From Fontibacillus puldeungensis (GTDB taxonomy: Bacteria; Bacillota; Bacilli; Paenibacillales; Paenibacillaceae), in assembly GCF_042678945.1 (NCBI RefSeq), contig NZ_JBHTLM010000020.1, positions 26,036 through 90,035 on the forward strand: 64,000 nucleotides of DNA, in the 5' to 3' direction. Of the stretch, positions 52,030 to 60,690 are shown piece after piece. The translations under genes and the position numbers were made by a program. Below the pieces are notes generated by a model. It was not told where the DNA came from. It made no database searches and was given only the letters and a program-made list of their open reading frames with translations. Position 1 is the first letter of the stretch. Every line of letters starts with the position of its first letter.

Positions 52030-53523
52030 ATGAAAAAATTCGGCTTTTTTCTGATCGCATTGTTATGCTTACTGACTTTTCCGGGGCTGAGCAAAGCTGC
52101 TTCAGCCGGGACACACATTTTTTTAGACGGCAATGAGCTGGAACAGCCGAAGGGTGCTCAAGCCGGGCTTGTGAAAGGGAATGTTATGGTCCCGATCCGA
52201 ATCGTTGGCGAAGGTCTTGGATATCAGGTCGGATGGGATAAGAAGACTAGTACCGTAACGATTTCCCAAGACGGTACCATCATTCATCTAGTGCTGGGTA
52301 AATATTCAGCAACTGTGAACGATAATAAGGTAAAATTAAACGGCGCTCCGCTTCAGCAAGCAGATACAACACTTGTGCCGCTTCGTTTTGTCGGTGAGCA
52401 AATGGGTTTGCAGGTCAGTTGGGACAACGAGTCCAAATCCGCCTATTTATACAGTCCTAATCATGGCTCTTCTGGGAAGGCTGTGCCAGGTGGCAGTAGT
52501 AAGCCTCCAGTGACGGAAAGCCAAAACTCTGGGACCGTCCCGGAGCCAGAGCAGGATAATACATATCAAACAAACGTTCCTTCAGGCGATGCTGCTAAAG
52601 TTGACAAGGTTATGATCAATGGCGTTAGCTTTAGCGAAAATCGGTTAATGGTTGCCGTTTCCGGCGCCGTCAAGCCAAATGTGTTCAAGATGAGTGGCCC
52701 GGAGCGGATTGTGGTAGATATACCAAATGCTGATTTTGGAGAACATTTTACCGATACCTCTGCCCTGGATGCTACTAAGAACGGCCAGCTTCCGGTTACA
52801 GAATATCCGGATGTATCCCAAATTCGCTATTCCTTATTCAGTACCTCTCCTTCAACCGTACGATTTGTTATTGATTTAACCCAGAGCAGTCAATTTACGG
52901 TTACGAATGCTGGGGATGGGCTCGTCATTGTCGAATTAACGGATAATTCATCGTCGCCGGGTACTGTAATCCCGAACACGGATGGCAAACCGACGGTGGT
53001 TATCGATGCAGGTCATGGAGGGTCGCAGCCGGGAACATTGAGCGCGACCAAGAAGCAGGAAAAGGATTTTACTTTGGCTGTAGCTTTGAAGGTGGAAAAA
53101 CTGCTCGCACAGCAGAATGATATTCACTATATTATGACCCGTACGACGGATGTGAAGATGTCTTTGGAGGACCGTGTAAAGGTCGCGAATGATAACAACG
53201 CTACGTTGTTTGTTTCTATTCACGGGAACAGCATTAACCCTGGAAGCAACCCGAGCGGTTCTGAGACGTATTATACTCGTGAAGCCAGCATTCCGCTCGC
53301 TAAGGTGATGCATAAGCATCTGGTCGAAGCTACGGGATTTGCTGATCGCAAAGTTCGCTACAGCAGCCTGCATGTAACCCGGGAAACAACGATGCCAGCC
53401 GTCCTTCTTGAGGTAGGTTATCTCAGCAATAGTAACGATGAAGCAGCCATGTATACGGAAGATTTCCAACAGCGAGTTGCGGAAGGAATCGTAGCAGGTA
53501 TTAGAGAATATCTAGGTCTGTAG
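52030..53523 (+). CDS. N-acetylmuramoyl-L-alanine amidase with copper-amine-oxidase-N and AMIN domains (first copy)
   Basis: A 497-residue exported cell-wall amidase. The signal peptide spans about residues 1-24. Residues 30-140 are a copper-amine-oxidase-N-like domain (MVPIRIVGEGLGYQV, LVPLRFVGEQMGLQVSWDNE). After a Ser/Pro-rich linker comes an AMIN domain (GVSFSENRLMVAV, RIVVDIPNADF). From about residue 320 an Amidase_3 domain follows with the zinc ligands in VVIDAGHGG, EKDFTLAV and SIHGNS, and the catalytic Glu in PAVLLEVGYLSN. It cuts the bond between muramic acid and the stem peptide. A GerMN lipoprotein follows, and both are duplicated at 54444-56445. Confidence 0.94.
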   Translation: MKKFGFFLIALLCLLTFPGLSKAASAGTHIFLDGNELEQPKGAQAGLVKGNVMVPIRIVGEGLGYQVGWDKKTSTVTISQDGTIIHLVLGKYSATVNDNKVKLNGAPLQQADTTLVPLRFVGEQMGLQVSWDNESKSAYLYSPNHGSSGKAVPGGSSKPPVTESQNSGTVPEPEQDNTYQTNVPSGDAAKVDKVMINGVSFSENRLMVAVSGAVKPNVFKMSGPERIVVDIPNADFGEHFTDTSALDATKNGQLPVTEYPDVSQIRYSLFSTSPSTVRFVIDLTQSSQFTVTNAGDGLVIVELTDNSSSPGTVIPNTDGKPTVVIDAGHGGSQPGTLSATKKQEKDFTLAVALKVEKLLAQQNDIHYIMTRTTDVKMSLEDRVKVANDNNATLFVSIHGNSINPGSNPSGSETYYTREASIPLAKVMHKHLVEATGFADRKVRYSSLHVTRETTMPAVLLEVGYLSNSNDEAAMYTEDFQQRVAEGIVAGIREYLGL

Positions 53524-53567
53524 ACTTTATGCTGAAGAAGTTGCAACCATAAGGGGGTTTGAAAAAA

Positions 53568-54197
53568 ATGAGAAAAATCGGGATAATGTTAACGTTAATC
53601 GCCCTGTTGGTGTTTGCAGCTGGCTGCGGGCAAAAGGCGGAGACCGTTCCGACGGGGCAAGGTAATAACCAAGCGGTAACGAAGGAGGGCTCGGGTACAG
53701 CAACAACGCCCCAGACAAATCCTTCCGGTCAGGACGGCAAGAATGCAAGCAGCACAGATAAGAATAACGCTAACGAACCAAAGCATAGCACGGAGTCTGC
53801 CAAGCTGAAGATTCAAGCTTTTTATACCGATGATCAAATGATGGAATTGAAGTCGGTTACGCGAGAAATCGAAGTTCCTAAGGGCCACTCCAAATACGAG
53901 GAAGCTTTTAAAGCGCTGCAAACCGCAGACAAAGGATTGATTTCCCTTTGGGAGAAGGTAGTTCTAAACAGCATCTCCTATACCGATTCGGATAAGCAGG
54001 TTACGATAGATATCAAGCTCCCGGACGAAGCTCGGCTTGGTGCAGGCGGTGAATCGCTAGCGATCGATGCGCTTAAGAAGGCGATGTTTCAGTTTGATGA
54101 AGTGAAGCAGATCGAGCTTACGGTAGACGGAGCTAAACTTGAATCGCTGATGGGGCATGTGGATTTGGATCATCCGATGACCCGGCAAAGCAAATAA
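53568..54197 (+). CDS. GerMN-domain lipoprotein (first copy)
   Basis: A 209-residue lipoprotein with lipobox VFAAGC near residue 20, a Gln/Asn/Thr-rich linker and a GerMN domain (about residues 80-200: IQAFYTDDQMMELKSVTREI, LPDEARLGAGGESLAIDALK, LMGHVDLDHP). GerM-type proteins act in the envelope during sporulation and germination. The ATG at 53568 follows AAGGGGG; a TTG at 53559 would add three residues. It is 44 bases after the amidase, which suggests joint action on peptidoglycan. Confidence 0.9.
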   Translation: MRKIGIMLTLIALLVFAAGCGQKAETVPTGQGNNQAVTKEGSGTATTPQTNPSGQDGKNASSTDKNNANEPKHSTESAKLKIQAFYTDDQMMELKSVTREIEVPKGHSKYEEAFKALQTADKGLISLWEKVVLNSISYTDSDKQVTIDIKLPDEARLGAGGESLAIDALKKAMFQFDEVKQIELTVDGAKLESLMGHVDLDHPMTRQSK

Positions 54198-54226
54198 TAT
54201 TCCTGATCGGAACATAATCGGAACAC

Positions 54227-54263
54227 AAAGCACTGCGGTTTTTAGTAACCGGAGTGCTTTTTC
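54227..54263 (+). terminator. Rho-independent terminator after first GerMN gene
   Basis: AAAGCACTGCGGTT (54227-54240) pairs with AACCGGAGTGCTTT (54247-54260), one mismatch, followed by a short T run. It separates the two amidase/GerMN cassettes. Confidence 0.82.
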
Positions 54264-54443
54264 TATATTAAGGAAATGAAGCGTTTACATATAACGAGTT
54301 AGCAAAAATTACGTGAAAATATGGTATAAATTCGCAACTTTCCAAGATTACTGGCGTCTAATATGTCGTCTGACGATGTCGAAATAGCGGACGTTATCAT
54401 CGGTCATCATAAGGCAAAAATACTAGGATGGTAGGGGTGACGG

Positions 54444-55877
54444 ATGAAGCAAAAAAGTATAGCAGCCTTTGTTTTTATGTTTATGTTTTTGTTCTCATTC
54501 ACGCAAATAGGACATGCAGCTGCAGGGGGGACCAGCATTTACTTGGATGGTAAAGCGCTGAATTTGCCTGCGAACGGACAAGTCCAAATCGTGAATGGGA
54601 ATGTGATGATTCCATTTCGTGTCGTCGCGGAGGAGCTGGGATTTGACGTCAACTGGGATAATAAAGCGCGCACGGTAACCATACGGCAATCCGGTACAAC
54701 GCTTACAATGATTGTGAATGAAACGGTCGCAGAGGTGAATGGGAGTAAAGTCAAACTACCTGAGTCTCCTATGCTCGCTAAGGATACCACTCTCGTACCA
54801 ATGCGCTTCATTGGGGAGCAAATGGGACTCAAAGTGAGTTGGGATAATGAAACCAAATCAGCTTATTTAGTTAACCCCCATTCCGATTCTGGCAGCGGAA
54901 AGCAGGATACTGCCGGATCTAGCAGTCAAACACAGCAAACCAAACCTGCTTCAAACTCAAATTCCTCATCGAATTTAGCCTCCGTCAGCGGAATTGGTTT
55001 TAGCGAAAATCGCCTGACGATTGCATTAGACAAAAATGTAACACCTCACGTCTTTACGATTAGCGGCCCTGAACGGCTAGTGATTGATCTGCCCCAAGCA
55101 AAATTTGCGGAAACGTTGAATGATGGGCATCTGCTGGATAGCAGTCAGAACGGATCTTTTGATGTAACCGATTATCCGGATGTTTCCAAGGTAAGATATT
55201 CTTTATACAGCAGTAATCCATCGACTATTCGCATCGTTCTGGATTTGAATTATACCGTAAAGTACCAAGTGGTAAATGAAAATAACGGACTTATTATCGT
55301 TGATTTAAACACAGGAGATGCTGTTGTTCCGACTGACAATGGACAAAAAACAGTAGTCATTGATGCGGGACATGGAGGCAGCGATCCAGGGGCTTCAAGC
55401 GTAACGAAGAAGAAAGAGAAAGAGTTTACACTCGCGGTTGCACTGAAAGTGGAACAACTGCTTAAGGAAGAAACAAAGATTAACGTAGTGCTTACGCGTA
55501 ATAGCGATACATATCCGACACTATCAGATAGGGTGAAGATCGCTGAAGGTGTAAATGCGGACATTTTTATATCCATCCACGGAAATGCGGGTTCTTCTAC
55601 AGCCAGTGGCGTCGAAACCTATTATACCCGGGCCGAAAGCTCTAATTTGGCGAAAACGATGCACAAATATTTAGTTCAGTCTTCGGGACTATCCGATCGT
55701 AAAGTCCGAACGGCAAGTCTGCACGTAACGCGGGAGACGACGATGCCTGCCGTCCTACTGGAGTGCGGTTATTTGAGCAACAAGAGTGATGCAGCCCTGA
55801 TGTATACGGATGACTTTCAAAACAAGGTAGCTCAAGGCATCGTTGAGGGTATAAAAGAATATCTCGGGATCAGCTAA
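54444..55877 (+). CDS. N-acetylmuramoyl-L-alanine amidase with copper-amine-oxidase-N and AMIN domains (second copy)
   Basis: A 477-residue paralogue of the amidase at 52030 with the same order: signal peptide (to about residue 25), copper-amine-oxidase-N-like domain (MIPFRVVAEELGFDVNWDN, LVPMRFIGEQMGLKVSWDNE), linker, AMIN domain (GIGFSENRLTIAL, RLVIDLPQAKF) and Amidase_3 (VVIDAGHGGSDPGAS, SIHGNAG, PAVLLECGYLSN). Zinc and catalytic residues are kept. The linker is richer in Ser and Asn and shorter than in the first copy. TAGGGGTGA precedes the ATG. Confidence 0.94.
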   Translation: MKQKSIAAFVFMFMFLFSFTQIGHAAAGGTSIYLDGKALNLPANGQVQIVNGNVMIPFRVVAEELGFDVNWDNKARTVTIRQSGTTLTMIVNETVAEVNGSKVKLPESPMLAKDTTLVPMRFIGEQMGLKVSWDNETKSAYLVNPHSDSGSGKQDTAGSSSQTQQTKPASNSNSSSNLASVSGIGFSENRLTIALDKNVTPHVFTISGPERLVIDLPQAKFAETLNDGHLLDSSQNGSFDVTDYPDVSKVRYSLYSSNPSTIRIVLDLNYTVKYQVVNENNGLIIVDLNTGDAVVPTDNGQKTVVIDAGHGGSDPGASSVTKKKEKEFTLAVALKVEQLLKEETKINVVLTRNSDTYPTLSDRVKIAEGVNADIFISIHGNAGSSTASGVETYYTRAESSNLAKTMHKYLVQSSGLSDRKVRTASLHVTRETTMPAVLLECGYLSNKSDAALMYTDDFQNKVAQGIVEGIKEYLGIS

Positions 55878-55902
55878 TGCACCAGGATAGGAGGAAGCAA
55901 CC

Positions 55903-56445
55903 ATGAACAAGAAAATTTTTACTTTAGGATTACTGGTTGTTCTGCTTGTCCTCAGCAGCGGCTGCGGGCAAAAGCCACAAAGCTCATCTAGCAATAAAGA
56001 GAGTAATGCCGGGTCAAATATTCAAACCCCTGCGGCAGCGGTACCGCAGGAAAACAAGTCGATAAAGATTGAGGCCTATTATACAGACGATCAAATGCTT
56101 GAACTGAAGAAGGAAGAGCGAGAAATAGCGTACCGACAGGAAAAAGATAAGTACCTTGAAGCGTTAAAAGCCTTGCAAAATAGTTCCAAACAGGAGCTTT
56201 TCCCGCTCTGGGGCAAGGCCGTGTTCCAATCGGTGTCACTTAAGGACGGACAGCTTACCGTGGACTTAGAACTACCGGATGAGGCTCGCCTAGGTGCCGG
56301 AGGAGAGGCGCTTGCTCTCGATGCTTTGAAAAAAACGCTGTTTCAGTTTTCCGAGGTGAAAACAATCGAGCTGCTTGTTGATGGTCAAAAGGTTGATACC
56401 TTAATGGGCCATGTCGAAATTGAGCAACCGCTGTCAAGAAATTAG
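55903..56445 (+). CDS. GerMN-domain lipoprotein (second copy)
   Basis: A 180-residue lipoprotein with lipobox VLSSGC near residue 21 and a GerMN domain matching the first copy (IEAYYTDDQMLELKKEEREI, LPDEARLGAGGEALALDALK, LMGHVEIEQP). AGGAGGAAG lies before the ATG, 25 bases after the second amidase stop. The linker after the lipobox is about 30 residues shorter than in the first copy. The SLH-domain gene begins 72 bases further on, with no terminator visible between. Confidence 0.9.
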   Translation: MNKKIFTLGLLVVLLVLSSGCGQKPQSSSSNKESNAGSNIQTPAAAVPQENKSIKIEAYYTDDQMLELKKEEREIAYRQEKDKYLEALKALQNSSKQELFPLWGKAVFQSVSLKDGQLTVDLELPDEARLGAGGEALALDALKKTLFQFSEVKTIELLVDGQKVDTLMGHVEIEQPLSRN

Positions 56446-56517
56446 AGGGTTTTGAAGGAACTCGCCTACCTTTCGTCGAACATGAAAGAACACCTATTTG
56501 CAGAAGGGGAGAATTTA

Positions 56518-59253
56518 ATGTCATCATACAAACGTAGTTATAGACGAAGTACCCAAAAAGCCATGACCGCCATGCTGGCAACGGCGATGTGCCTGGGCGG
56601 AGGAACCGCAGCATTTGCAGCGGGAAATGTACCAGCTCAAACTCAAAATACAACCCAGGTGTCCACAGCAGCGTCTCTCTTTAGCGATGTGCAGAACGGA
56701 TTTTGGGCGGAAAAACATATATACAAACTCGCCGCCGAAGGCATTATTTTAGGTGATGCCGGCAAATTCCGGCCCGCCGATAGTGTAACGCAGCAGGAAG
56801 CAATTGCTATGGCGATTCGCTTCATGAACTTGGACTCACAGCTTGGAAACGGTTCCGGAGCTCCGGCGGATATTAAGGTAGGTAATTATTTCAAACCTTA
56901 TTTGGAGCTTGCTCTGTCCAAGAAACTGATCAATAAGAATGAAGAAGTTGCTTCTACTGCAAGCAAAGAATCTTGGGGCGAGAAGAAGGCTTCTCGCGAA
57001 TGGATTGCTAAACTTCTGGTTCGCGCTTTAGGCAAGGATGCGGAAGCAAAGGCGGCCTCTGGCACAGCTACCGGATTTGCCGACCAAGCTAGCATTTCAG
57101 CCGCAGCTCGGGGTTACGTAAACGTTGCGTCTCAACTGAACCTGACGAAAGGTCTTGAAGGCAACAAATTTGATCCGCAGGGCAAAGTGACACGGGCGCA
57201 GATCGCAACCTTTTTCAGCCGAGCCGGTGAGTATATTAACCCGGGTTACACCAATGTTTATGAAGGCATCGTGACGGAACTAACGGACACTAAGATTACC
57301 CTTTATACGGGGGGCAAACTGAAGAGCTTCGTTCTTGATAACCGTTCTGTGTATTTCGCGAAGGACTCTGAAACCAAAGCAACGAAAAGTGCACTTAAGC
57401 TGTATACGAAAGTAATGGCTGTAGACAAGGTGGGATCAGCGGCCTATGTGGAAGTAACTGACCCGCAGCAGCAGCTGGAGCGCACGGAAGGCACATTGCT
57501 TCGGATACTTAACGGAAATCGCATGCTGCTGCTTGTGAACAACGATTCGGTAACCTATAACTTCGATAATAGCACTACGTTTCTTGATCAGAATGGAAAC
57601 ACCATTTCGGTGGACAAGTTGGTGCCTGAGAGTACGATCATTGTTCAACGAGAAACCTTCACAGCGGATAAAAAACCGGTTATCGTACAGGTGAAATCCG
57701 CACAAGTAAATAAATCCGGGAGCGGTACGGTTGCTAAAGTTGATTTGACTGGAAAAACGATAAGCATTAAGGATGCTTCCGGTTCGACGGATACGTACCG
57801 ATATGACGACAATACGATTCTCTTGTATCAGAACCAGCGTCTCAATCAAATGGGTGAAGTCAATACAGGGGCGTCTGTGAAATACACGGTGAAAGACAAT
57901 GTAGTTACCTCTCTGGAGGTAACCGAGGGAATTGAGCGGACCGTAACCGGAACGCTGCTTAGCTTGGATGGCGATTCATTGATTAGCTATACCAATGCAA
58001 GCGGGCGTGATGAGATTAAGCGTTTGGCTAGCAAGCCAGTCGTTGTCATCAGTGGTATAGCCGAAGCTACTCTTAGCGATCTAATTGCTGATGTTAAGGG
58101 CGGAGATAAGGTTGAACTGACGCTCAATGCTAAGGATCAAGTCACAAAAATCGTGGTCACCGGACGACAGTCCGAACAGGCTTCTGACCTGTCCGTCGTT
58201 AAGTATGATCCGAAATATAGAGCCTTGATGGTAGTGGACTCGAATAAAAAGGTATCCGCCTTCACCTTAGATGATAAAACGAAGGTTGACTACAACTCGA
58301 GTGCCCCTACGCTGTCGGGTGCTGAAGCGCTGCTTACCGAAGGCAGAAAAATCAATTTGACTACGATTGGTAATCGCGTGCTCTCGCTGCAGGTCATTTA
58401 TAAATACGAAGGAACGTACGTTTCCGCGAATACGACGGCCAAGAAAATTACGATTATGCTTGCTGGTGGTAAGACGGTGGAAGTACCATATCAGGGAGCG
58501 ACACCAACGATCGATATCTATGGGAAGAGCGGTGCAACTCTTGCTGACATTAAAGTCGGTGATCCGGTAACTGCATTGCTGTCTGCCAATCAGGATGCTT
58601 TACAATCACTGGCTGTAAAAGCCACTGTTCAATTTGAAATCTCCTCGGTAAATACAACGAATAGCCGCATCAGAGCAGTATCAAACGGACTTACGAGCGA
58701 GTTTTACGTTGATCATGCCGTACTTCTTGCTGAGAACGGCGGGGCAATCAAAGTAGCCGATTTGCAGCCTGGACAAACGATTAATGTCGTATTTAACGGT
58801 CAAAACGCCGTGTCGCTGCAAGTTATGAAGCTGACGCTCGGTAAAGTCCAAGGTATGGATGCTTCCACATTGGCGGTAAAATCATTTGCCGGATCTGTGG
58901 AGAATTACTCGTTAACCAACGGTGTTAAAGTACAACGCGGTTCGACAATTAGCACAGGCATTACGAGCCTAACTAACTCAGATCATGTTGAGGTCCGCAA
59001 GGATACGGACGGTTCCGTGCTGGTCAAAGTATTGTCGCCGCTTGAACGCAATTTGTCCCGTTATGATGCGAATACGAAGGAAATCATTCTCCTAAGAACG
59101 AGCTTAACGGATGATAAATATCGTTTTATTTTGACACCGGACACATATATTCACCAAGGTGACACTACATTATCCGTGCAATCACTCAAGGAAAATGATA
59201 AAATTGTTCTGTATTTCAACGGAGACAAGCTGGTTGAAATCGAAAAGCAATAA
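56518..59253 (+). CDS. S-layer-homology (SLH) domain cell-surface protein
   Basis: A 911-residue exported protein. The signal peptide covers about residues 1-34 (basic N-terminus, then AMCLGGGTAAFA). Three SLH-type modules in roughly residues 50-250 (FSDVQNGFWAEKHIYKLAAE; YFKPYLELALSKKLI; YVNVASQLNLTKGLE, then GKVTRAQIATFF) anchor it to secondary wall polymers. The remaining 650 residues are a string of beta-rich units of about 70-80 residues (GIVTELTDTKITLYTGGKLK, GTLLRILNGNRMLLLVNND, GTVAKVDLTGKTISIKDASG, GTLLSLDGDSLISYTNASG). The ATG at 56518 follows AAGGGGAG; an in-frame TTG at 56452 is rejected because the signal peptide would be internal. No enzyme domain was seen. Confidence 0.9.
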   Translation: MSSYKRSYRRSTQKAMTAMLATAMCLGGGTAAFAAGNVPAQTQNTTQVSTAASLFSDVQNGFWAEKHIYKLAAEGIILGDAGKFRPADSVTQQEAIAMAIRFMNLDSQLGNGSGAPADIKVGNYFKPYLELALSKKLINKNEEVASTASKESWGEKKASREWIAKLLVRALGKDAEAKAASGTATGFADQASISAAARGYVNVASQLNLTKGLEGNKFDPQGKVTRAQIATFFSRAGEYINPGYTNVYEGIVTELTDTKITLYTGGKLKSFVLDNRSVYFAKDSETKATKSALKLYTKVMAVDKVGSAAYVEVTDPQQQLERTEGTLLRILNGNRMLLLVNNDSVTYNFDNSTTFLDQNGNTISVDKLVPESTIIVQRETFTADKKPVIVQVKSAQVNKSGSGTVAKVDLTGKTISIKDASGSTDTYRYDDNTILLYQNQRLNQMGEVNTGASVKYTVKDNVVTSLEVTEGIERTVTGTLLSLDGDSLISYTNASGRDEIKRLASKPVVVISGIAEATLSDLIADVKGGDKVELTLNAKDQVTKIVVTGRQSEQASDLSVVKYDPKYRALMVVDSNKKVSAFTLDDKTKVDYNSSAPTLSGAEALLTEGRKINLTTIGNRVLSLQVIYKYEGTYVSANTTAKKITIMLAGGKTVEVPYQGATPTIDIYGKSGATLADIKVGDPVTALLSANQDALQSLAVKATVQFEISSVNTTNSRIRAVSNGLTSEFYVDHAVLLAENGGAIKVADLQPGQTINVVFNGQNAVSLQVMKLTLGKVQGMDASTLAVKSFAGSVENYSLTNGVKVQRGSTISTGITSLTNSDHVEVRKDTDGSVLVKVLSPLERNLSRYDANTKEIILLRTSLTDDKYRFILTPDTYIHQGDTTLSVQSLKENDKIVLYFNGDKLVEIEKQ

Positions 59254-59269
59254 TCATTTTCGTGTGGAT

Positions 59270-59312
59270 AACCGTCTTGATGCGGGATATTTCCCGATCA
59301 GGGCGGTTTTTC
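59270..59312 (+). terminator. Rho-independent terminator after SLH gene
   Basis: AACCGTCTTGAT plus CGGGA (59270-59287) pairs with TCCCGATCAGGGCGGTT (59292-59308), with small mismatches, followed by TTTCTTC. Confidence 0.8.
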
Positions 59313-59347
59313 TTCGCAGAAAATCGGGTAAGTGAAGGGGTGGAAAC

Positions 59348-60013
59348 ATGAATGCAGCAGATGTCCGACATATTTTGGACACGATCGGGGCCATGTTTCC
59401 GGATGCACGCTGCGAGCTCAATCACAGCAACGCTTTTGAATTAACGATTGCTGTGCTCTTGTCCGCGCAATGTACTGATGCGACCGTGAACAAGGTGACG
59501 ACCGATTTGTTCCAGAAGTATAAGTCTCCCGAAGATTATGTTTCGGTTCCGATCGAGGAACTGGAGCAGGATATTCGCCGAATCGGTCTGTTCCGAAGCA
59601 AAGCGAAGCATATTCAGAACCTATGCCGAATTTTAATCGATCAATACGGTGGCGAGGTTCCAAGCAGTCACGATCAGCTGGTTACTTTGCCGGGTGTAGG
59701 GAGAAAAACCGCCAATGTTGTCGTCTCCAATGCCTTTGACGTTCCGGCCATCGCCGTTGATACCCATGTGGAGCGGGTTAGTAAACGGCTCGGTTTAGCA
59801 GGCTGGAATGACTCCGTTCTGGAGGTCGAGAAGAAGCTGATGAAACGGGTACCGAAAGACGAGTGGACATTAACACACCACAGGCTCATTTTTTTCGGAA
59901 GATATCATTGTAAAGCACAAAATCCGAATTGCCTGACCTGTCCGCTGCTGGATGTATGCCGAGAAGGCAAGAAACGTATGAAACGGTCACAAGTTAGTAA
60001 AAATATAAAGTGA
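59348..60013 (+). CDS. nth: endonuclease III
   Basis: A bifunctional DNA glycosylase/AP lyase that removes oxidised pyrimidines in base excision repair. The 221-residue protein has the helix-hairpin-helix LPGVGRKTANVV with catalytic Lys120, Asp138 in VDTHVERV (the same numbering as E. coli Nth) and a C-terminal [4Fe-4S] motif C-x6-C-x2-C-x5-C. AGTGAAGGGG lies before the ATG. In Bacillus nth follows dnaD directly; here it is 40 kb away. Confidence 0.97.
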   Translation: MNAADVRHILDTIGAMFPDARCELNHSNAFELTIAVLLSAQCTDATVNKVTTDLFQKYKSPEDYVSVPIEELEQDIRRIGLFRSKAKHIQNLCRILIDQYGGEVPSSHDQLVTLPGVGRKTANVVVSNAFDVPAIAVDTHVERVSKRLGLAGWNDSVLEVEKKLMKRVPKDEWTLTHHRLIFFGRYHCKAQNPNCLTCPLLDVCREGKKRMKRSQVSKNIK

Positions 60014-60046
60014 CAAAAAAAGAATGATAGTAGAGGATGAGGCCAC

Positions 60047-60325
60047 ATGAGATGTATTTCTGTATACACGGACAGCTTTGAGCTGTTTTCGGATTTGTTT
60101 GAGCAAGTAATTGATTTGCAGTTAGGTGAGAATGACGAGCGTGAAGTGGAAGGCGTCATCGTGAGCGATTCCGGTGAGGTGCCTGAGCACTACCTTGAGC
60201 GGATGTCCGCTAAACCCGAAGTCGTAGTTATGAAAGACAAAACAAGAGGCATTACGATCTTACAGCACGGCAAAGTATTTGAAATTTTGCTTCCTTCCCA
60301 AGAAGCTGCTGAAATCGTAGGCTAA
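60047..60325 (+). CDS. small conserved-looking protein of unknown function
   Basis: A 92-residue acidic soluble protein, no signal peptide or membrane segment. Not recognised. It is likely real: it has a GAGGATGAGG site, lies 33 bases after nth in the same direction and ends just before a strong terminator. The pattern VEGVIVSDSGEVPEHYLERM, then VVVMKDKTRGITILQHGKVF looks like a compact alpha/beta domain. Confidence 0.7.
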   Translation: MRCISVYTDSFELFSDLFEQVIDLQLGENDEREVEGVIVSDSGEVPEHYLERMSAKPEVVVMKDKTRGITILQHGKVFEILLPSQEAAEIVG

Positions 60326-60345
60326 ATTCGGGTTTCATTTCGTTC

Positions 60346-60419
60346 AAAAAGAATCCCCTTGCGGCATGCAGCTAAGGAGTAGAGTAATCTCCTTAGCGGT
60401 GCTCGGGGGGATTCTTTTG
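60346..60419 (+). terminator. large hairpin terminator after nth operon
   Basis: AAAAGAATCCCC (60347-60358) pairs with GGGGGATTCTTTT (60406-60418). Inside it, CTAAGGAG (60372-60379) pairs with CTCCTTAG (60389-60396), making a double hairpin. Confidence 0.8.
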
Positions 60420-60462
60420 CATATTTAGATATGCCATAAGATTCCGCGCCTAGTCCTTGTAG

Positions 60463-60683
60463 GCGATCAGTAGATCAGTATATGTGTAGTTCAACGCGTG
60501 AAAAATGGCCACCGCAGGACTTACTATTTCCATAACACTCACTGTTATTGTAGAACTGACCGTGTTCCGTGTTTGTAGAACTCACCAAGCCCAATTGTCC
60601 ATTTTTAGATGTACGTATTGCAATTAAAATTGAAAAATCCAGAACTTGCCCGGAACTAGCTGCACTTTTTACATTTAAACTTG
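60463..60683. repeat. intergenic palindrome-rich repeat, copy C
   Basis: The 365-base gap between the small gene and the convergent modB holds the terminator above and a third repeat copy. It opens with GCGATCAGTA (60463), as in copy B, then GTGTAGTTCAACGCGTGAAAAA against GTGTAGATTAACTAGTGAAAAA in copy B. Two clear cores end it: ATGTACGTATTGCAATTAAAA at 60609 and TGCACTTTTTACATTTAAA at 60661, 52 bases apart, with the shared linker CCAGAACTTGCCCGGA between. One middle unit appears to be lost compared with copy B. Confidence 0.72.
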
Positions 60684-60690
60684 TCCGAGG

